From Lewinella sp. LCG006 (GTDB lineage: Bacteria; Bacteroidota; Bacteroidia; Chitinophagales; Saprospiraceae): a stretch of DNA of 64,000 nt. The first letter of the stretch is position 1. Each line of letters opens with the position of its first letter. Of this stretch, positions 18,820 to 27,628 are shown in pieces. Below the pieces are notes generated by a model. The model made no database searches and had not been told where the DNA came from. It saw nothing but the letters and a program-made list of their open reading frames with translations. Both the position numbers and the translations under genes were made by a program. The stretch covers positions 4,434,501 to 4,498,500 of the forward strand of contig NZ_CP160680.1 of assembly GCF_040784935.1 (NCBI RefSeq), written 5' to 3'.

Positions 18820-18989
18820 CGGTTGGATTTTTTTTCATTAGAAAAATGGCACATCCAACTTGACAGAACCAAATACCGTACCAATTTTCTCTCAAAGCTC
18901 TTTTAAATAAAAACAACTTCTTTGCAGTAGCAAGGAAGCAGAAACAAATATACAAAAATTTGCAAGCCTGTCTTTATAAATTTACACTT

Positions 18990-19793
18990 TCACAACTCTC
19001 GACTTTCCAGCGCCAAACTCAAACCACTAAGATACTGAGCTGTAGTCTTCTGTGGAACGAGGCCAAATTTCAAAGAAGCCTTGTCTAGCAGGTTCAAAGC
19101 AAAAAACGTATAGTTGAAGTTGTGGGTGATACCGTCAGTGAGTTGTTGGCGATCTTTTTTCATTAATACCAGCTCGGCAGTAGCTAAATTATTTTCGCCA
19201 CCGGCATTGATGTAGCTATTTAATCGGTATTCGGTAGCCGCTAAAGCGTCCTTCAGGATCACCAATGCCCGTTGGGCATCATGTAAAATTTGCCTTTGTA
19301 AGAGAAGATCTCCTTTTACGCGTTCGATTTCTCTTTTTACTTCCAGATCGGTTTTATTGGGCGCATAGTAATTTTCATCGATTTCGTCGTGAAATTGCTT
19401 CAGACACACCAGATGCTGCTCGGCCAATGCTTTCATTGGGACGATAATGGCACTGAATTTATCCTGTAATAAACGGAAATATTTACGTTCACCAGCCAGG
19501 CTTGGCTGTTGATGCTTGTCTTCTATTTCGATCAATAGCTTTAGCCAATGTTGTTTCCCTGTGCCTCTTACCTGGTGATCCACAACCCTTAGACGAGAGA
19601 GTAACTGGCCAAAAGTAGTAGCTTCCTGCGTGAAAGCCTCACACCGAGCTAGCAATTCGTCCAATGCTGGAGTAAGGTCGCTTTCTTCCAGTGGAGGTAA
19701 ATTAGAAAAATCCAAACCTTCCTTGGGCTTATCCACGCCTTGTTTTGCGGGTTGCTGTTCTTCACCAAAGGCTGATTCGTAAGGGTTGGACAT
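18990..19793 (-). CDS. Hypothetical helical (coiled-coil) protein
   Basis: 267 aa that I do not recognise. There is no signal peptide or membrane segment. The first 45 residues are polar and proline-rich. From about residue 50 to the end the sequence is almost all amphipathic helix with heptad-like stretches (for example KTDLEVKREIERVKGDLLLQ), so a cytoplasmic coiled-coil or helical-bundle protein is likely. It starts 11 bp after the stop of the alkyltransferase-like gene on the same strand, so the two are probably co-transcribed. No function can be assigned. Confidence 0.7.
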   Translation of the reverse strand: MSNPYESAFGEEQQPAKQGVDKPKEGLDFSNLPPLEESDLTPALDELLARCEAFTQEATTFGQLLSRLRVVDHQVRGTGKQHWLKLLIEIEDKHQQPSLAGERKYFRLLQDKFSAIIVPMKALAEQHLVCLKQFHDEIDENYYAPNKTDLEVKREIERVKGDLLLQRQILHDAQRALVILKDALAATEYRLNSYINAGGENNLATAELVLMKKDRQQLTDGITHNFNYTFFALNLLDKASLKFGLVPQKTTAQYLSGLSLALESREL

Positions 19794-19804
19794 GAATGAC
19801 TGTT

Positions 19805-20134
19805 TTATGCGAGTAAACTATCTGGGGACCAGAAGTAGTGGTCAAAATTTACGACTTTATCATCAATGACGGTGATGCCTTCGGCTTCTAGCCGCTCTTG
19901 CATCAGGGTGGGCGTCGCAAAATGCCCCCGACCACTGAGTTCTCCTTTTCTGTTTACAACCCGATGAGCTGGGACGTCGCCGATATGCAGCCCCGCGTTC
20001 AAGGCCCATCCCACCATTCTAGCCGACCCCAACGAGAGAAAACTGGCAATGGCACCATAATTGGTGATCCGTCCTCGGGGAATCAGGCGCACCACATCGT
20101 AAACGTTTTCGTAGTATTTAGGAAGTTCTTTCAT
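19805..20134 (-). CDS. Alkyltransferase-like protein (ATL), cysteine-less MGMT homologue
   Basis: 109 aa corresponding to the C-terminal DNA-binding domain of O6-methylguanine-DNA methyltransferase. The HTH with the arginine finger (SARMVGWAL, Arg39) is intact, as is 'IPRGRITNYGAIA'. The active-site PCHR is PAHR (residues 55-58), so the methyl-accepting Cys is replaced by Ala56. In ATL proteins this gives tight binding to O6-alkylguanine without repair and hands lesions to nucleotide excision repair. That role is inferred from the family. The length matches single-domain ATLs, so it is not a truncation. It probably forms an operon with the coiled-coil gene downstream. Confidence 0.92.
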   Translation of the reverse strand: MKELPKYYENVYDVVRLIPRGRITNYGAIASFLSLGSARMVGWALNAGLHIGDVPAHRVVNRKGELSGRGHFATPTLMQERLEAEGITVIDDKVVNFDHYFWSPDSLLA

Positions 20135-20164
20135 TGGTGCGATAGGCTACGGGCGTTTTATTAT

Positions 20165-20327
20165 TATACCCGGCACTAAGTGGTTTGGGAATATTATCGC
20201 AACGTCATTTTTTGCTCTGCCAAGGCGAAAAACGTAGGCGAAGCCTAAGCTTCGGCGAGGCTTTTTAACGCAGTCAGAGCAAAAAAGGACAAGTGAGAAT
20301 GTCCCAGACCACTTAGTAACGGGTATA
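20165..20327. mobile_element. MITE-like element with about 53-bp terminal inverted repeats
   Basis: 163 bp, non-coding. The left arm 20165-20219 begins TATACCCGGCACTAAGTGGT; the right arm 20275-20327 reads, in reverse complement, TATACCCGTTACTAAGTGGT and continues to be similar through to TTTTTTGCTCTG. An inner hairpin fills the 55-bp centre. It lies between the ATL gene and the TrpF-like gene. Its ends share CTA(A)GTGGTCTG with the element at 40172-40340. No transposase is in the window. Confidence 0.65.
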
Positions 20328-20374
20328 TTCTCAAAGATCATATTTTTTGCGCATACTTTCGACTGCTCATTATG

Positions 20375-20382
20375 TACCTTTG
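20375..20382 (+). promoter_or_regulatory. -7 box (TACCTTTG) for the trpF-like/trkH pair
   Basis: Perfect -7 consensus. Transcription would start near 20389, after the ATG at 20372, so the ATG at 20420 is the likely start. TTTG at 20346-20349 is 25 bp upstream, longer than usual. Confidence 0.4.
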
Positions 20383-20419
20383 CGGCATTTATTGGACAGA
20401 AGCCCCAAATTGGACAATT

Positions 20420-21070
20420 ATGTTATCTACTAAAGTCAAAGCAAGTGCCATTACCCACCTGACCGACGCCCGTTATTTTGCGGCCTGGGAAACAGAATGG
20501 CTAGGCTTTATGCTTTCTCCAGGATCGGAAACTTCTGTGGAACTACAGTTGGTGGCCGCACTAAGGGAGTGGGTTGATGGGGTGAAAATTTGTGGAGAGT
20601 TTGGCTTAGCTACCCTGCCGGAAATTGAAGCCGCTATTGATGTTTTGGGCTTGGAGACCATACAATTGGGGATGCTGACGCCATTGGCACATTTGCAAGC
20701 GCTAAAAGGAAAAGTAGAAATCATCCAGGAAATTGTTGTAGAGGCTTACCTGCCCGCGGAGGATTTGGCAGAGCTGCTGGAAGAACGCAAAGACTTTGTA
20801 GATTTTTTCTTGCTACAATTCAGTAAAGGTGGACTTACCTGGCCGGATATCCAACAGGGTACCCCTTTTGGCGTAGCGCAATTGGCACAATGGGCAACAC
20901 AATATCCCTTATTGCTTGATTTGCCCTTGGCGGGAACGACTCCTACACAATTCATGGAAGAAATACCTGTCAAAGGATTTAGTGTAGAGGGTGCTGAAGA
21001 GGAAAAAGTAGGAGTGAAAAGTTTTGACGAATTGGATGAATTCTTCGAAGATTTAGAAGTACTGATATGA
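20420..21070 (+). CDS. TrpF-like (beta/alpha)8-barrel protein, catalytic Cys missing
   Basis: 216 aa resembling phosphoribosylanthranilate isomerase in its first strands: KVKASAITHLTDARYFAA aligns with the TrpF 'KICGIT..EDA' motif, and 'EWLGFMLSP' with 'ALGFVF'. The TrpF general-base Cys aligns with Ser9 and the following Gly with Ala10, so normal isomerase chemistry is doubtful. 'LLDLPLAGTTP' may match the C-terminal phosphate loop. The stop overlaps the trkH start by 4 bp (ATGA), so the two are translationally coupled, away from any trp genes. It may have been recruited for another role; homology is judged by eye. Confidence 0.65.
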   Translation: MLSTKVKASAITHLTDARYFAAWETEWLGFMLSPGSETSVELQLVAALREWVDGVKICGEFGLATLPEIEAAIDVLGLETIQLGMLTPLAHLQALKGKVEIIQEIVVEAYLPAEDLAELLEERKDFVDFFLLQFSKGGLTWPDIQQGTPFGVAQLAQWATQYPLLLDLPLAGTTPTQFMEEIPVKGFSVEGAEEEKVGVKSFDELDEFFEDLEVLI

Positions 21071-22515
21071 TCAACTATCGCATTATTAGCCGTGTTTTAG
21101 GTGTCCTTCTACTCATCATTGGCTTATTGATGTGGACGGGTATTCCAATTTCCTGGTATTACGAAAGCAAGGATATGGAATCGCTCGTTTGGTCGGGGTT
21201 GATTTGCCTCCTCATTGGAGGGCTGCTGCGTTTACCGAGGTTGGGATCCGATCGGTCGGTCAAGAAAAGGGAAGGGTATTTGATTGTTGCCTTAGGTTGG
21301 TTGGTCATGGTGCTTTTCGGGATGCTGCCCTATTTGCTCAGTGGAGTTATCCCTAGCATCCCTGATGCCATTTTCGAAACCGCCTCAGGAATGACGACTA
21401 CTGGGGCCTCCGTGCTCACCGATATTGAGGCCCAACCTCCGGGTATCCTTTATTGGCGAAGCCTCACTCAGTGGATCGGCGGCATGGGAATCATAGTACT
21501 TACCGTAGCAATATTTCCCTTACTGGGGATTGGTGGCGTAGAACTTTTTGTAGCCGAAGCCCCCGGGCCTACCAGTGATAAACTGCATCCACGGATCAGT
21601 GAAACTGCTAAACGGCTCTGGCTGATTTATGTTGGCCTAACTTTTGTTCTTGCCGTACTCCTTTTTCTAGAAGGGATGTCGATTTACGAGGCTGTTAATC
21701 ACGCACTTACTACGATGGCTACGGGTGGTTTTTCTACGCGCAACAGCAGTATGGCTGCCTTCTCTCCCCTCATCCAGTATACGGTCTGTTTCTTCATGTT
21801 TCTGGCGGGGACGAACTACACGATTATTTACTTTGGCTTGAAGGGCAAGCTGCGCAGAGTTTGGTCGAGCGACGAATTCAAGGCTTACACCTTTATCATC
21901 CTGTTTTTTAGCCTTTGCGTAACGATAGCCGTGCATTCAGTGGTCGATGTGAGTTGGGAGCAAGCTTTCCGAGACAGCAGTTTTCAAATTGTTTCCTTGA
22001 TTACGACTACGGGTTTCGTTTCGGCAGACTACACTAGCTGGTCGGTAGGCCTGACACTCTTTTTCTTTATCCTACTTTTTGTGGGAGCCTGTGCGGGGTC
22101 TACCAGTGGAGGAATCAAGATTATTCGGAATTTGGTCTTCTTTAAGAATTCCATCCTGGAATTTAAGCGTATTCTTCATCCCAGGGCTGTAGTGCCTCTA
22201 CGCCTGAATGGCGAAATTGTAAAGGGGAGGATCATCACCCATATCATTATTTTTCTGCTGCTTTATCTTTCCTTGTTTATGATCGGATCGCTTTTGTTGG
22301 CAGCGATGGGCTTAGATTTCATGACCGCCATTGGAGCCGTTGCTACTTGTCTGGGTAATGTAGGCCCGGGTATTGGAAAAGTAGGCCCGGTCGATAACTT
22401 TGCCTGGCTATCCAGTGAGATAAAATTGGTGCTTAGTTTTCTGATGTTATTAGGGCGTTTGGAGTTATTTACGATACTGGTATTGTTTACGCCTTATTTC
22501 TGGAAAGCTAATTAA
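21067..22515 (+). CDS. trkH: TrkH-type potassium uptake protein
   Basis: 482-aa integral membrane subunit of the Trk/Ktr potassium uptake system. The four pore-loop repeats are recognisable by their selectivity segments: TASGMTTTGASV, TTMATGGFSTRNSS, TTTGFVSADY and TCLGNVGPGIG. 'GACAGSTSGGIKIIRN' is also characteristic. It needs a cytoplasmic TrkA RCK subunit, which is not in this window. It is translationally coupled to the TrpF-like gene, which suggests shared expression but not an evident shared pathway. Confidence 0.95.
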   Translation: MINYRIISRVLGVLLLIIGLLMWTGIPISWYYESKDMESLVWSGLICLLIGGLLRLPRLGSDRSVKKREGYLIVALGWLVMVLFGMLPYLLSGVIPSIPDAIFETASGMTTTGASVLTDIEAQPPGILYWRSLTQWIGGMGIIVLTVAIFPLLGIGGVELFVAEAPGPTSDKLHPRISETAKRLWLIYVGLTFVLAVLLFLEGMSIYEAVNHALTTMATGGFSTRNSSMAAFSPLIQYTVCFFMFLAGTNYTIIYFGLKGKLRRVWSSDEFKAYTFIILFFSLCVTIAVHSVVDVSWEQAFRDSSFQIVSLITTTGFVSADYTSWSVGLTLFFFILLFVGACAGSTSGGIKIIRNLVFFKNSILEFKRILHPRAVVPLRLNGEIVKGRIITHIIIFLLLYLSLFMIGSLLLAAMGLDFMTAIGAVATCLGNVGPGIGKVGPVDNFAWLSSEIKLVLSFLMLLGRLELFTILVLFTPYFWKAN

Positions 22516-22548
22516 AGTGAGCTTGCCTTACATAAATCAGCAAATACG

Positions 22549-23664
22549 ATGATGCCTGACCTAAAAACCATCTGGCTCGATCCTCAAGATTCCTCTACTG
22601 TTTGGATTATTGACCAAAGGGCCTTGCCCCATGACTTGGTACATGAACCGCTGAAGACGACTGCGCAGGCGGCTGCGGCAATCAAAGAAATGCACGTGCG
22701 CGGAGCCCCGCTGATCGGCGCTACGGCGGCCTGGGGCTTGTACCTGGCGATGCTGGAATACCAGGGCGCCGTTGATTTTGACAACTATCTGGATCAGGTC
22801 ATTGACCAATTGCAAAACACCCGCCCCACAGCGGTCGATCTGTTCAATGCTTTGGAAGCTTCTAAGTTGCGTATCCGCGCAGCTGCTCCTCATGATCGCG
22901 TAAGCGTTGCAAGGCAAGCTGCCGAGGATTTTGCTATCGCAAGCGCAGCCCAGTGCCGGGCCATCGGAGAGCATGGTCTGGAAATTTTGCAAGATATTGC
23001 CGCCACCAAGCCCGGTGAAACCATCAATATCCTCACCCATTGCAATGCTGGAAAGCTAGCTTGTATTGACTATGGCACTGCCACGGCACCCATTTATTTG
23101 GCTCACGAAAAAGGCCTGCCGGTACACGTTTGGGTAGATGAAACTCGCCCCCGCAACCAAGGCGCTCGCCTGACGGCGTATGAATTGGCCGCAGCTGGCA
23201 TCCCTCACACCGTGATAGTCGACAACCTGGGAGGGCACCTCATGCAGCACGGCATGGTCGATGTGGTTTTCGTTGGCACCGACCGTACGACCCGCGAGGG
23301 CGATGTGGCCAATAAAATAGGCACTTACCTCAAAGCGCTGGCCGCCCACGACAATGGCGTCCCCTTCTACGTCGGTCTCCCCACCAGCACCATCGACTGG
23401 ACCATCCGCGACGGCCTCCGTGAAATCCCCATAGAGGAACGCGGCGGCGACGAAGTCACCCACATTCAGGGCAAGCTCAATGATAAAAGCCAATGGGTAC
23501 AACTTACCCCGGATGCCAGCCCTGGCCTCAATTACGGCTTCGATGTAACGCCCGCTCGGCTGGTGACTGGCCTGATTACTGAAAGAGGGATTTGTGCGGC
23601 GAGTGAAGAGGGGTTGTTGGGTTTGTTTCCGGAAGGGGGGAGCGCATTACAACATAAAGATTAG
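22549..23664 (+). CDS. mtnA: S-methyl-5-thioribose-1-phosphate isomerase
   Basis: 371 aa. Converts 5-methylthioribose-1-phosphate to 5-methylthioribulose-1-phosphate in methionine salvage. The conserved RGAPLIG loop (MHVRGAPLIGATAAWG), the catalytic-Cys region LTHCNAGKLACIDYGTA and the catalytic-Asp region 'VGTDRTTREGDVANKIGTY' are present. Methylthioadenosine is the by-product of spermidine synthase, and speE lies 13 kb away, so this enzyme probably recycles that by-product. ATG at 22549 or 22552. A weak promoter may lie in the 33-bp gap after trkH, or the gene may be read through from trkH. Confidence 0.95.
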   Translation: MMPDLKTIWLDPQDSSTVWIIDQRALPHDLVHEPLKTTAQAAAAIKEMHVRGAPLIGATAAWGLYLAMLEYQGAVDFDNYLDQVIDQLQNTRPTAVDLFNALEASKLRIRAAAPHDRVSVARQAAEDFAIASAAQCRAIGEHGLEILQDIAATKPGETINILTHCNAGKLACIDYGTATAPIYLAHEKGLPVHVWVDETRPRNQGARLTAYELAAAGIPHTVIVDNLGGHLMQHGMVDVVFVGTDRTTREGDVANKIGTYLKALAAHDNGVPFYVGLPTSTIDWTIRDGLREIPIEERGGDEVTHIQGKLNDKSQWVQLTPDASPGLNYGFDVTPARLVTGLITERGICAASEEGLLGLFPEGGSALQHKD

Positions 23665-23693
23665 TTAACCAGTTAATTGGTTTTTATGTTTGG

Positions 23694-23826
23694 GGTCGTA
23701 GCAGCGCTGAGCGTGCTACCCGGTGATCCATTCTTAGTACCTGCTTCGCGTCACTACCACTGCGCCCGATTTTTAATCGGGATTCTTGCACCCTTCGGGC
23801 ATCGGGCTGCGGGCGCTGGCCTGCGC
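23694..23826. repeat. GC-rich intergenic repeat (copy 3)
   Basis: Non-coding and GC-rich, with an internal hairpin CCCGATTTTTAATCGGG (23765-23781). The stretch from CACTACCACTGCGCCCGA onward resembles 39803-39860 (CACTACCGCTGCACTCCCGA) with the same order of blocks: CTTAGT, CACTACC, CCCGA, TCGG and CTTGC. Confidence 0.55.
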
Positions 23827-23892
23827 TAATGACAAAAAAGTAGTAAACTAAGAAAGACCTCATTAAAAAGAATAACCGAAATTTCACAGAAA

Positions 23893-24276
23893 ATGCCAGT
23901 TAATAAACTCCCAACAGTACCCTTTTTGATACTATCATTAAGCATAATCCTGTGTACATCTGCACAATCACAACACTATTATTCTTTCTATAGCCCATTT
24001 GATAGTACGGGGGGGGTTAAGGAAAAGGTAGTTGTTCCTTTTGGATATACGAATTACCAAGTCTTTAGATGCTCAGACTTGCTCCCCTACTTTTCCTACC
24101 CCACCAAGGAATATTTCCCCCTACAAAAACGTTACCTCAGCGTTTGTATACCCGTCACAAGGCAATACGGAAGATTCGTAACGGGAATAACTACTACCAA
24201 TCCAGATAAGGCCCAAAATAAACCTACTTTAAACTTCGAACAGCAATGCGAACAAACTCTTGTTTTTTCTATCTGA
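23893..24276 (+). CDS. Small secreted protein, unknown function
   Basis: 127 aa with a clear signal peptide (MPVNKLPTVPFLILSLSIIL, cleavage near SAQS-QHYY). The mature part (about 100 aa) is rich in Tyr, Phe and Pro and contains three cysteines; I do not recognise it. Its last 31 bp overlap the start of the next gene in a different frame, which suggests translational coupling with the repeat protein. No sorting tail is seen, so it is probably periplasmic or secreted via Sec. Confidence 0.55.
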   Translation: MPVNKLPTVPFLILSLSIILCTSAQSQHYYSFYSPFDSTGGVKEKVVVPFGYTNYQVFRCSDLLPYFSYPTKEYFPLQKRYLSVCIPVTRQYGRFVTGITTTNPDKAQNKPTLNFEQQCEQTLVFSI

Positions 24277-25778
24277 TTATCAGTTTTTTATTTGTTTCTG
24301 CCTCTGCTTTTGCTCAAGGAGGCAACTTTGACGAAACGTGGAAGGAATTCTTGGACAATGACAAGATTTCCAATATGAGTGAATTGATTAAGCCTAATAT
24401 GGCCTATGAAAAGCCGAAATATGCTAAATACCTGTTGATGAATACCAACTCTTGCCTGTGTCAAAGTCAGGTAGAGGATGCCGAAAGGTTGATGACGGAA
24501 GTCCAAGGGCTAGATCCTGCTGTGCTAAGGTCGATCCCCGGGTATGTATTGAAAATGGATGAATTGGACGCAAAAATCAAAGCATACTATAGCGTTGACG
24601 AAATTTGGAAAGCGTTTTTACGCACCAAAGAAGTCAACTTACAAGAGCTGGATGCCATCAAGGAAACAAAAACCATCTGCGAAAAAAAGACGCTGGCGAA
24701 GTATTCCTACATGACCGCCTACGCACAGTTTTGCCGTGGCGATGTTGCAGGTTCCAAGGATATTTTCGAAAATCGTACGCTCCGATTAACAGAAAAAACC
24801 ACCTTGCGGGTAGAAGACGTCTATGGTTTGGCAGAGGAAGTGGCAAGGATGAAAGCGTTTTATCAAGACGTGTCTAAATTGGATGTTGCCTGGAAAACTT
24901 ATATGGACACCGGTGTTTCTCCCGGGTTTGATACGGAATTGGCACTATTTCCCTGTAATCCTACCCCTAACATGAAGGCATTTGTCTTGAGAGGAGCCCT
25001 GGATATTTGTAACGCAGCTCCGTTGATGCTCGATAAAGTCAGTCAATTGCAAGCCGAAACGGGCGTTGCACCCAATGGGGAATTGCGGGGTAAGATCAAA
25101 GAACTGGAAGGAGCCATCGCACAAAAAGAAGGTGATGTTGCTGCCTTGAACATAGCCTGGGAAGCCTTCATTCCCGATAATAAGGTCAAACACATGGGTC
25201 AGTATGGTTATGAATATTGTGAAAAAGAACCACTGATTCGGGCTTACATCATGGATGGTTTCGCCTACCTCTGTGAACTGGGAGAGGAAATGCTCCAAAA
25301 AATTGATGACCTCCAACGAGCCGATCGTACACCACTGGCAGAAATTACGATGATTAAAATCAATGAACTTGCGGCCTTGAGCGATGAATACCAAGCCAAT
25401 GGTGGTAAAATTGATATGATCTGGCGCAGGTTTGTTGCCCAGGGAGATATCCTTAAAGAAAATTATCAATCGGCCGACTTTTACTGTGATAACATCCATC
25501 AGGTAAAAGACTGGACGATGAAAGGGCTTACCGGCACTTGTGAAGAAGCAACCCAGTACCTCGATCAAATTGAATCGTTTCAACGTACCTTCGAGTTCAA
25601 TTTCTTGCCTGATCTGGAGTGTCGGGTTCAGCGATTGCGTATTAAGGTGTGGACATGCCGCCACGACGCCTTGCTGAAGCTCGCTAAAATAGAGGCACCA
25701 GATGCTTATGAAGCCAGACTAGAGGCATTGATGCAGGAATACGGCGTCGGAGCACGACCAGAGGATTGCTCTTTGTAG
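24246..25778 (+). CDS. Secreted protein with five Cys-x17-Cys tandem repeats, unknown function
   Basis: 510 aa with a signal peptide (MRTNSCFFYLIISFLFVSAS, cleavage near AFA-QGG). The mature chain is five degenerate repeats of about 90 aa. Each begins with a Trp-centred helix (FDETWKEFL, VDEIWKAFL, LDVAWKTYM, LNIAWEAFI, IDMIWRRFV) and is followed by a Cys pair with fixed spacing. Repeats 2-5 have C-x17-C (CEKKT, CNPTP, CEKEP and CDNIH starts); repeat 1 has Tyr at the first position with the same spacing. A final Cys-rich segment (LECRVQRLRIKVWTC) follows. An all-helical, disulfide-stapled solenoid is a reasonable guess. No known family recognised. Confidence 0.8.
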   Translation: MRTNSCFFYLIISFLFVSASAFAQGGNFDETWKEFLDNDKISNMSELIKPNMAYEKPKYAKYLLMNTNSCLCQSQVEDAERLMTEVQGLDPAVLRSIPGYVLKMDELDAKIKAYYSVDEIWKAFLRTKEVNLQELDAIKETKTICEKKTLAKYSYMTAYAQFCRGDVAGSKDIFENRTLRLTEKTTLRVEDVYGLAEEVARMKAFYQDVSKLDVAWKTYMDTGVSPGFDTELALFPCNPTPNMKAFVLRGALDICNAAPLMLDKVSQLQAETGVAPNGELRGKIKELEGAIAQKEGDVAALNIAWEAFIPDNKVKHMGQYGYEYCEKEPLIRAYIMDGFAYLCELGEEMLQKIDDLQRADRTPLAEITMIKINELAALSDEYQANGGKIDMIWRRFVAQGDILKENYQSADFYCDNIHQVKDWTMKGLTGTCEEATQYLDQIESFQRTFEFNFLPDLECRVQRLRIKVWTCRHDALLKLAKIEAPDAYEARLEALMQEYGVGARPEDCSL

Positions 25779-25839
25779 GCTATGCTTTGGATAAGTTTCA
25801 GTAAAAATTGCCAAGGCTAAGCCACTGGGCTTAGGTCTG

Positions 25840-25880
25840 AAAAGGGAAAGCGAGATCGATTGATCTTTCTTTCCCTTTTT
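25840..25880 (+). terminator. Terminator after the repeat-protein gene
   Basis: Stem AAAAGGGAAAG (25840-25850) with CTTTCCCTTTT (25869-25879), followed by further T's. A U-rich end after a GC-containing stem is typical of intrinsic terminators. Confidence 0.75.
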
Positions 25881-25954
25881 TATATAAAACAGGCTACTTT
25901 GCCAGAAAATACAATCAATCTATTATTAGAGTTGTTCTGCTGGGACAATAATTC

Positions 25955-27580
25955 ATGAAAGGAAGAATGATAAAAAAGCCACTACTTTTTCTTGTTTGTT
26001 TCCTGACCGTAGTGATTTGTTCTGGAAATCGGGATACTCTAATCAATGTCCTGGAGCAAAATATCCAACGACGTCCATTAGCCTTGAAGGCAAAATACCA
26101 AAGGATAAATACTTTACGGAAGCATCTCGCTCGTGCTGAAACCCAGAAAGATTCTTTTCAGTTGCTCTTAAATCTTACTCATGAATACCGATCCTTTAAT
26201 TATGATACTGCCTCCATTGAAATCCAAAGATTAAAAAAAGTGGCGGCTACACCGGTAGAGAATAATCAAGCGGAGATTCAAGAAGCTTTTATTCTGTTAT
26301 CCTCTGGCTTGTTTCGAGAGTCTATCGATAAACTAAAAGGGTTGACGATGGAGGAGATGCCTGATACTGTACGGTGCAGGTATTATTTTAATTTGGCAAG
26401 GAGTTATTTTGACTTGACGGATGCTTACACAAATTATCTGAACACAGAGGAGCCATTCAATGCTGGCATGGCATTTCTTGATTCGGCCATCTACTACACT
26501 GAAAACAATACGGTGGAGCAACTTTCTTTCCTTGGGTTGAAGGCACTAAAGCGTAAAGAATTAGAGAAAAGCAAAAAGATTTACCAACAGCTTATCCAGC
26601 ATCCAGAAATTACAACCCGGCAATTGGCAATTGAATATTCCGCCCTGAGCTCATTGTATCAAGGTGCAGATCAAGATACTGTTTTGCATTTTATGATCAA
26701 GGCTGCTATTGCCGATGAGCAGGCTCTGGTAAAAGAAAGCACCGCCCTGACCTTCTTGGCGAATTATTTTTCCGAGGCTAAAAATTTTGAACGTGCTAGC
26801 CGCTATATCAATCTCGCTTTGTCGGATGCTAATTTTTTTGGTGCGCAACATCGCAAAATGCAAATTCTGAATATCCTCCCCTTGATTGAAAAACAGCGTT
26901 TGGAATTGGAACAATCAAAATATCAGCAATTTGTCTTTTTCTCCGCAACATTAGCGATGCTACTTTTCCTTTCGGTTTTGCTTTTCTTTAGGACGCTATT
27001 TCAGAAAAAACACATCAAAAGCCAACACCAGCAAATAATAGAACGCGAGGCGGCCATACAAAAAGCTTATCAAGCTCTAGCTACTTATGCCCAAAAACTG
27101 AGCGAATCTAATCAGCTGAAAGAAAAATACATTGGTCACTTTTTTCAAGCCAATACCAATTTAGTCAATAAGGTAAAATCGCTTTTCAGCAAATCATCAA
27201 AAGAAATGGCGGAGGGGAAATTCAAAGAGGCGATTTTCACTATCAAGCAATTCAATGCAGATCATGAAGAGAAAAAGTTGCTCCAGGATTTTGATTCGAC
27301 TTTCCTGACGGTCTTTCCCACTTTTATTGAACAGATGAATCAGTTTTTTCCTCCAGCGGAACAATTTGAAATACCAGCACAGAAAGTACTTTCGATTGAG
27401 CTAAGGATTTTTGCGCTTATTCGACTGGGGGTCTCCAATAATGACATCATTGCCAAAGTCCACAACTACTCTGTCAATACCATTTATACTTATAAAACCA
27501 AGGTCCGCAACCGGTCATTTCTTTCTAGTGATGATTTTGATAAAGCAGTACTTGAAGTCAAATCTATTTGGAATAACTAG
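25955..27580 (+). CDS. Membrane-anchored TPR/HTH regulator (DUF6377-like)
   Basis: 541 aa: signal peptide or N-terminal anchor, helical TPR-like sensor region (about residues 40-310), one transmembrane helix (FVFFSATLAMLLFLSVLLFF, about 328-347), a cytoplasmic coiled-coil, and a C-terminal HTH-like segment. In that segment, 'LSIELRIFALIRLGVSNNDI' and 'SVNTIYTYKTKVRNRS' are close to the LuxR-like C-terminus of DUF6377 proteins. Such proteins are thought to sense the periplasm and regulate neighbouring carbohydrate genes. Here the GH13 gene starts 245 bp downstream, so it is the likely target. Family assignment is from memory of the motif. Confidence 0.8.
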   Translation: MKGRMIKKPLLFLVCFLTVVICSGNRDTLINVLEQNIQRRPLALKAKYQRINTLRKHLARAETQKDSFQLLLNLTHEYRSFNYDTASIEIQRLKKVAATPVENNQAEIQEAFILLSSGLFRESIDKLKGLTMEEMPDTVRCRYYFNLARSYFDLTDAYTNYLNTEEPFNAGMAFLDSAIYYTENNTVEQLSFLGLKALKRKELEKSKKIYQQLIQHPEITTRQLAIEYSALSSLYQGADQDTVLHFMIKAAIADEQALVKESTALTFLANYFSEAKNFERASRYINLALSDANFFGAQHRKMQILNILPLIEKQRLELEQSKYQQFVFFSATLAMLLFLSVLLFFRTLFQKKHIKSQHQQIIEREAAIQKAYQALATYAQKLSESNQLKEKYIGHFFQANTNLVNKVKSLFSKSSKEMAEGKFKEAIFTIKQFNADHEEKKLLQDFDSTFLTVFPTFIEQMNQFFPPAEQFEIPAQKVLSIELRIFALIRLGVSNNDIIAKVHNYSVNTIYTYKTKVRNRSFLSSDDFDKAVLEVKSIWNN

Positions 27581-27628
27581 CTCTCGCCGAAGCTTGTTAA
27601 GATTTTGATGCTTAATTTTTCTTTTTAC

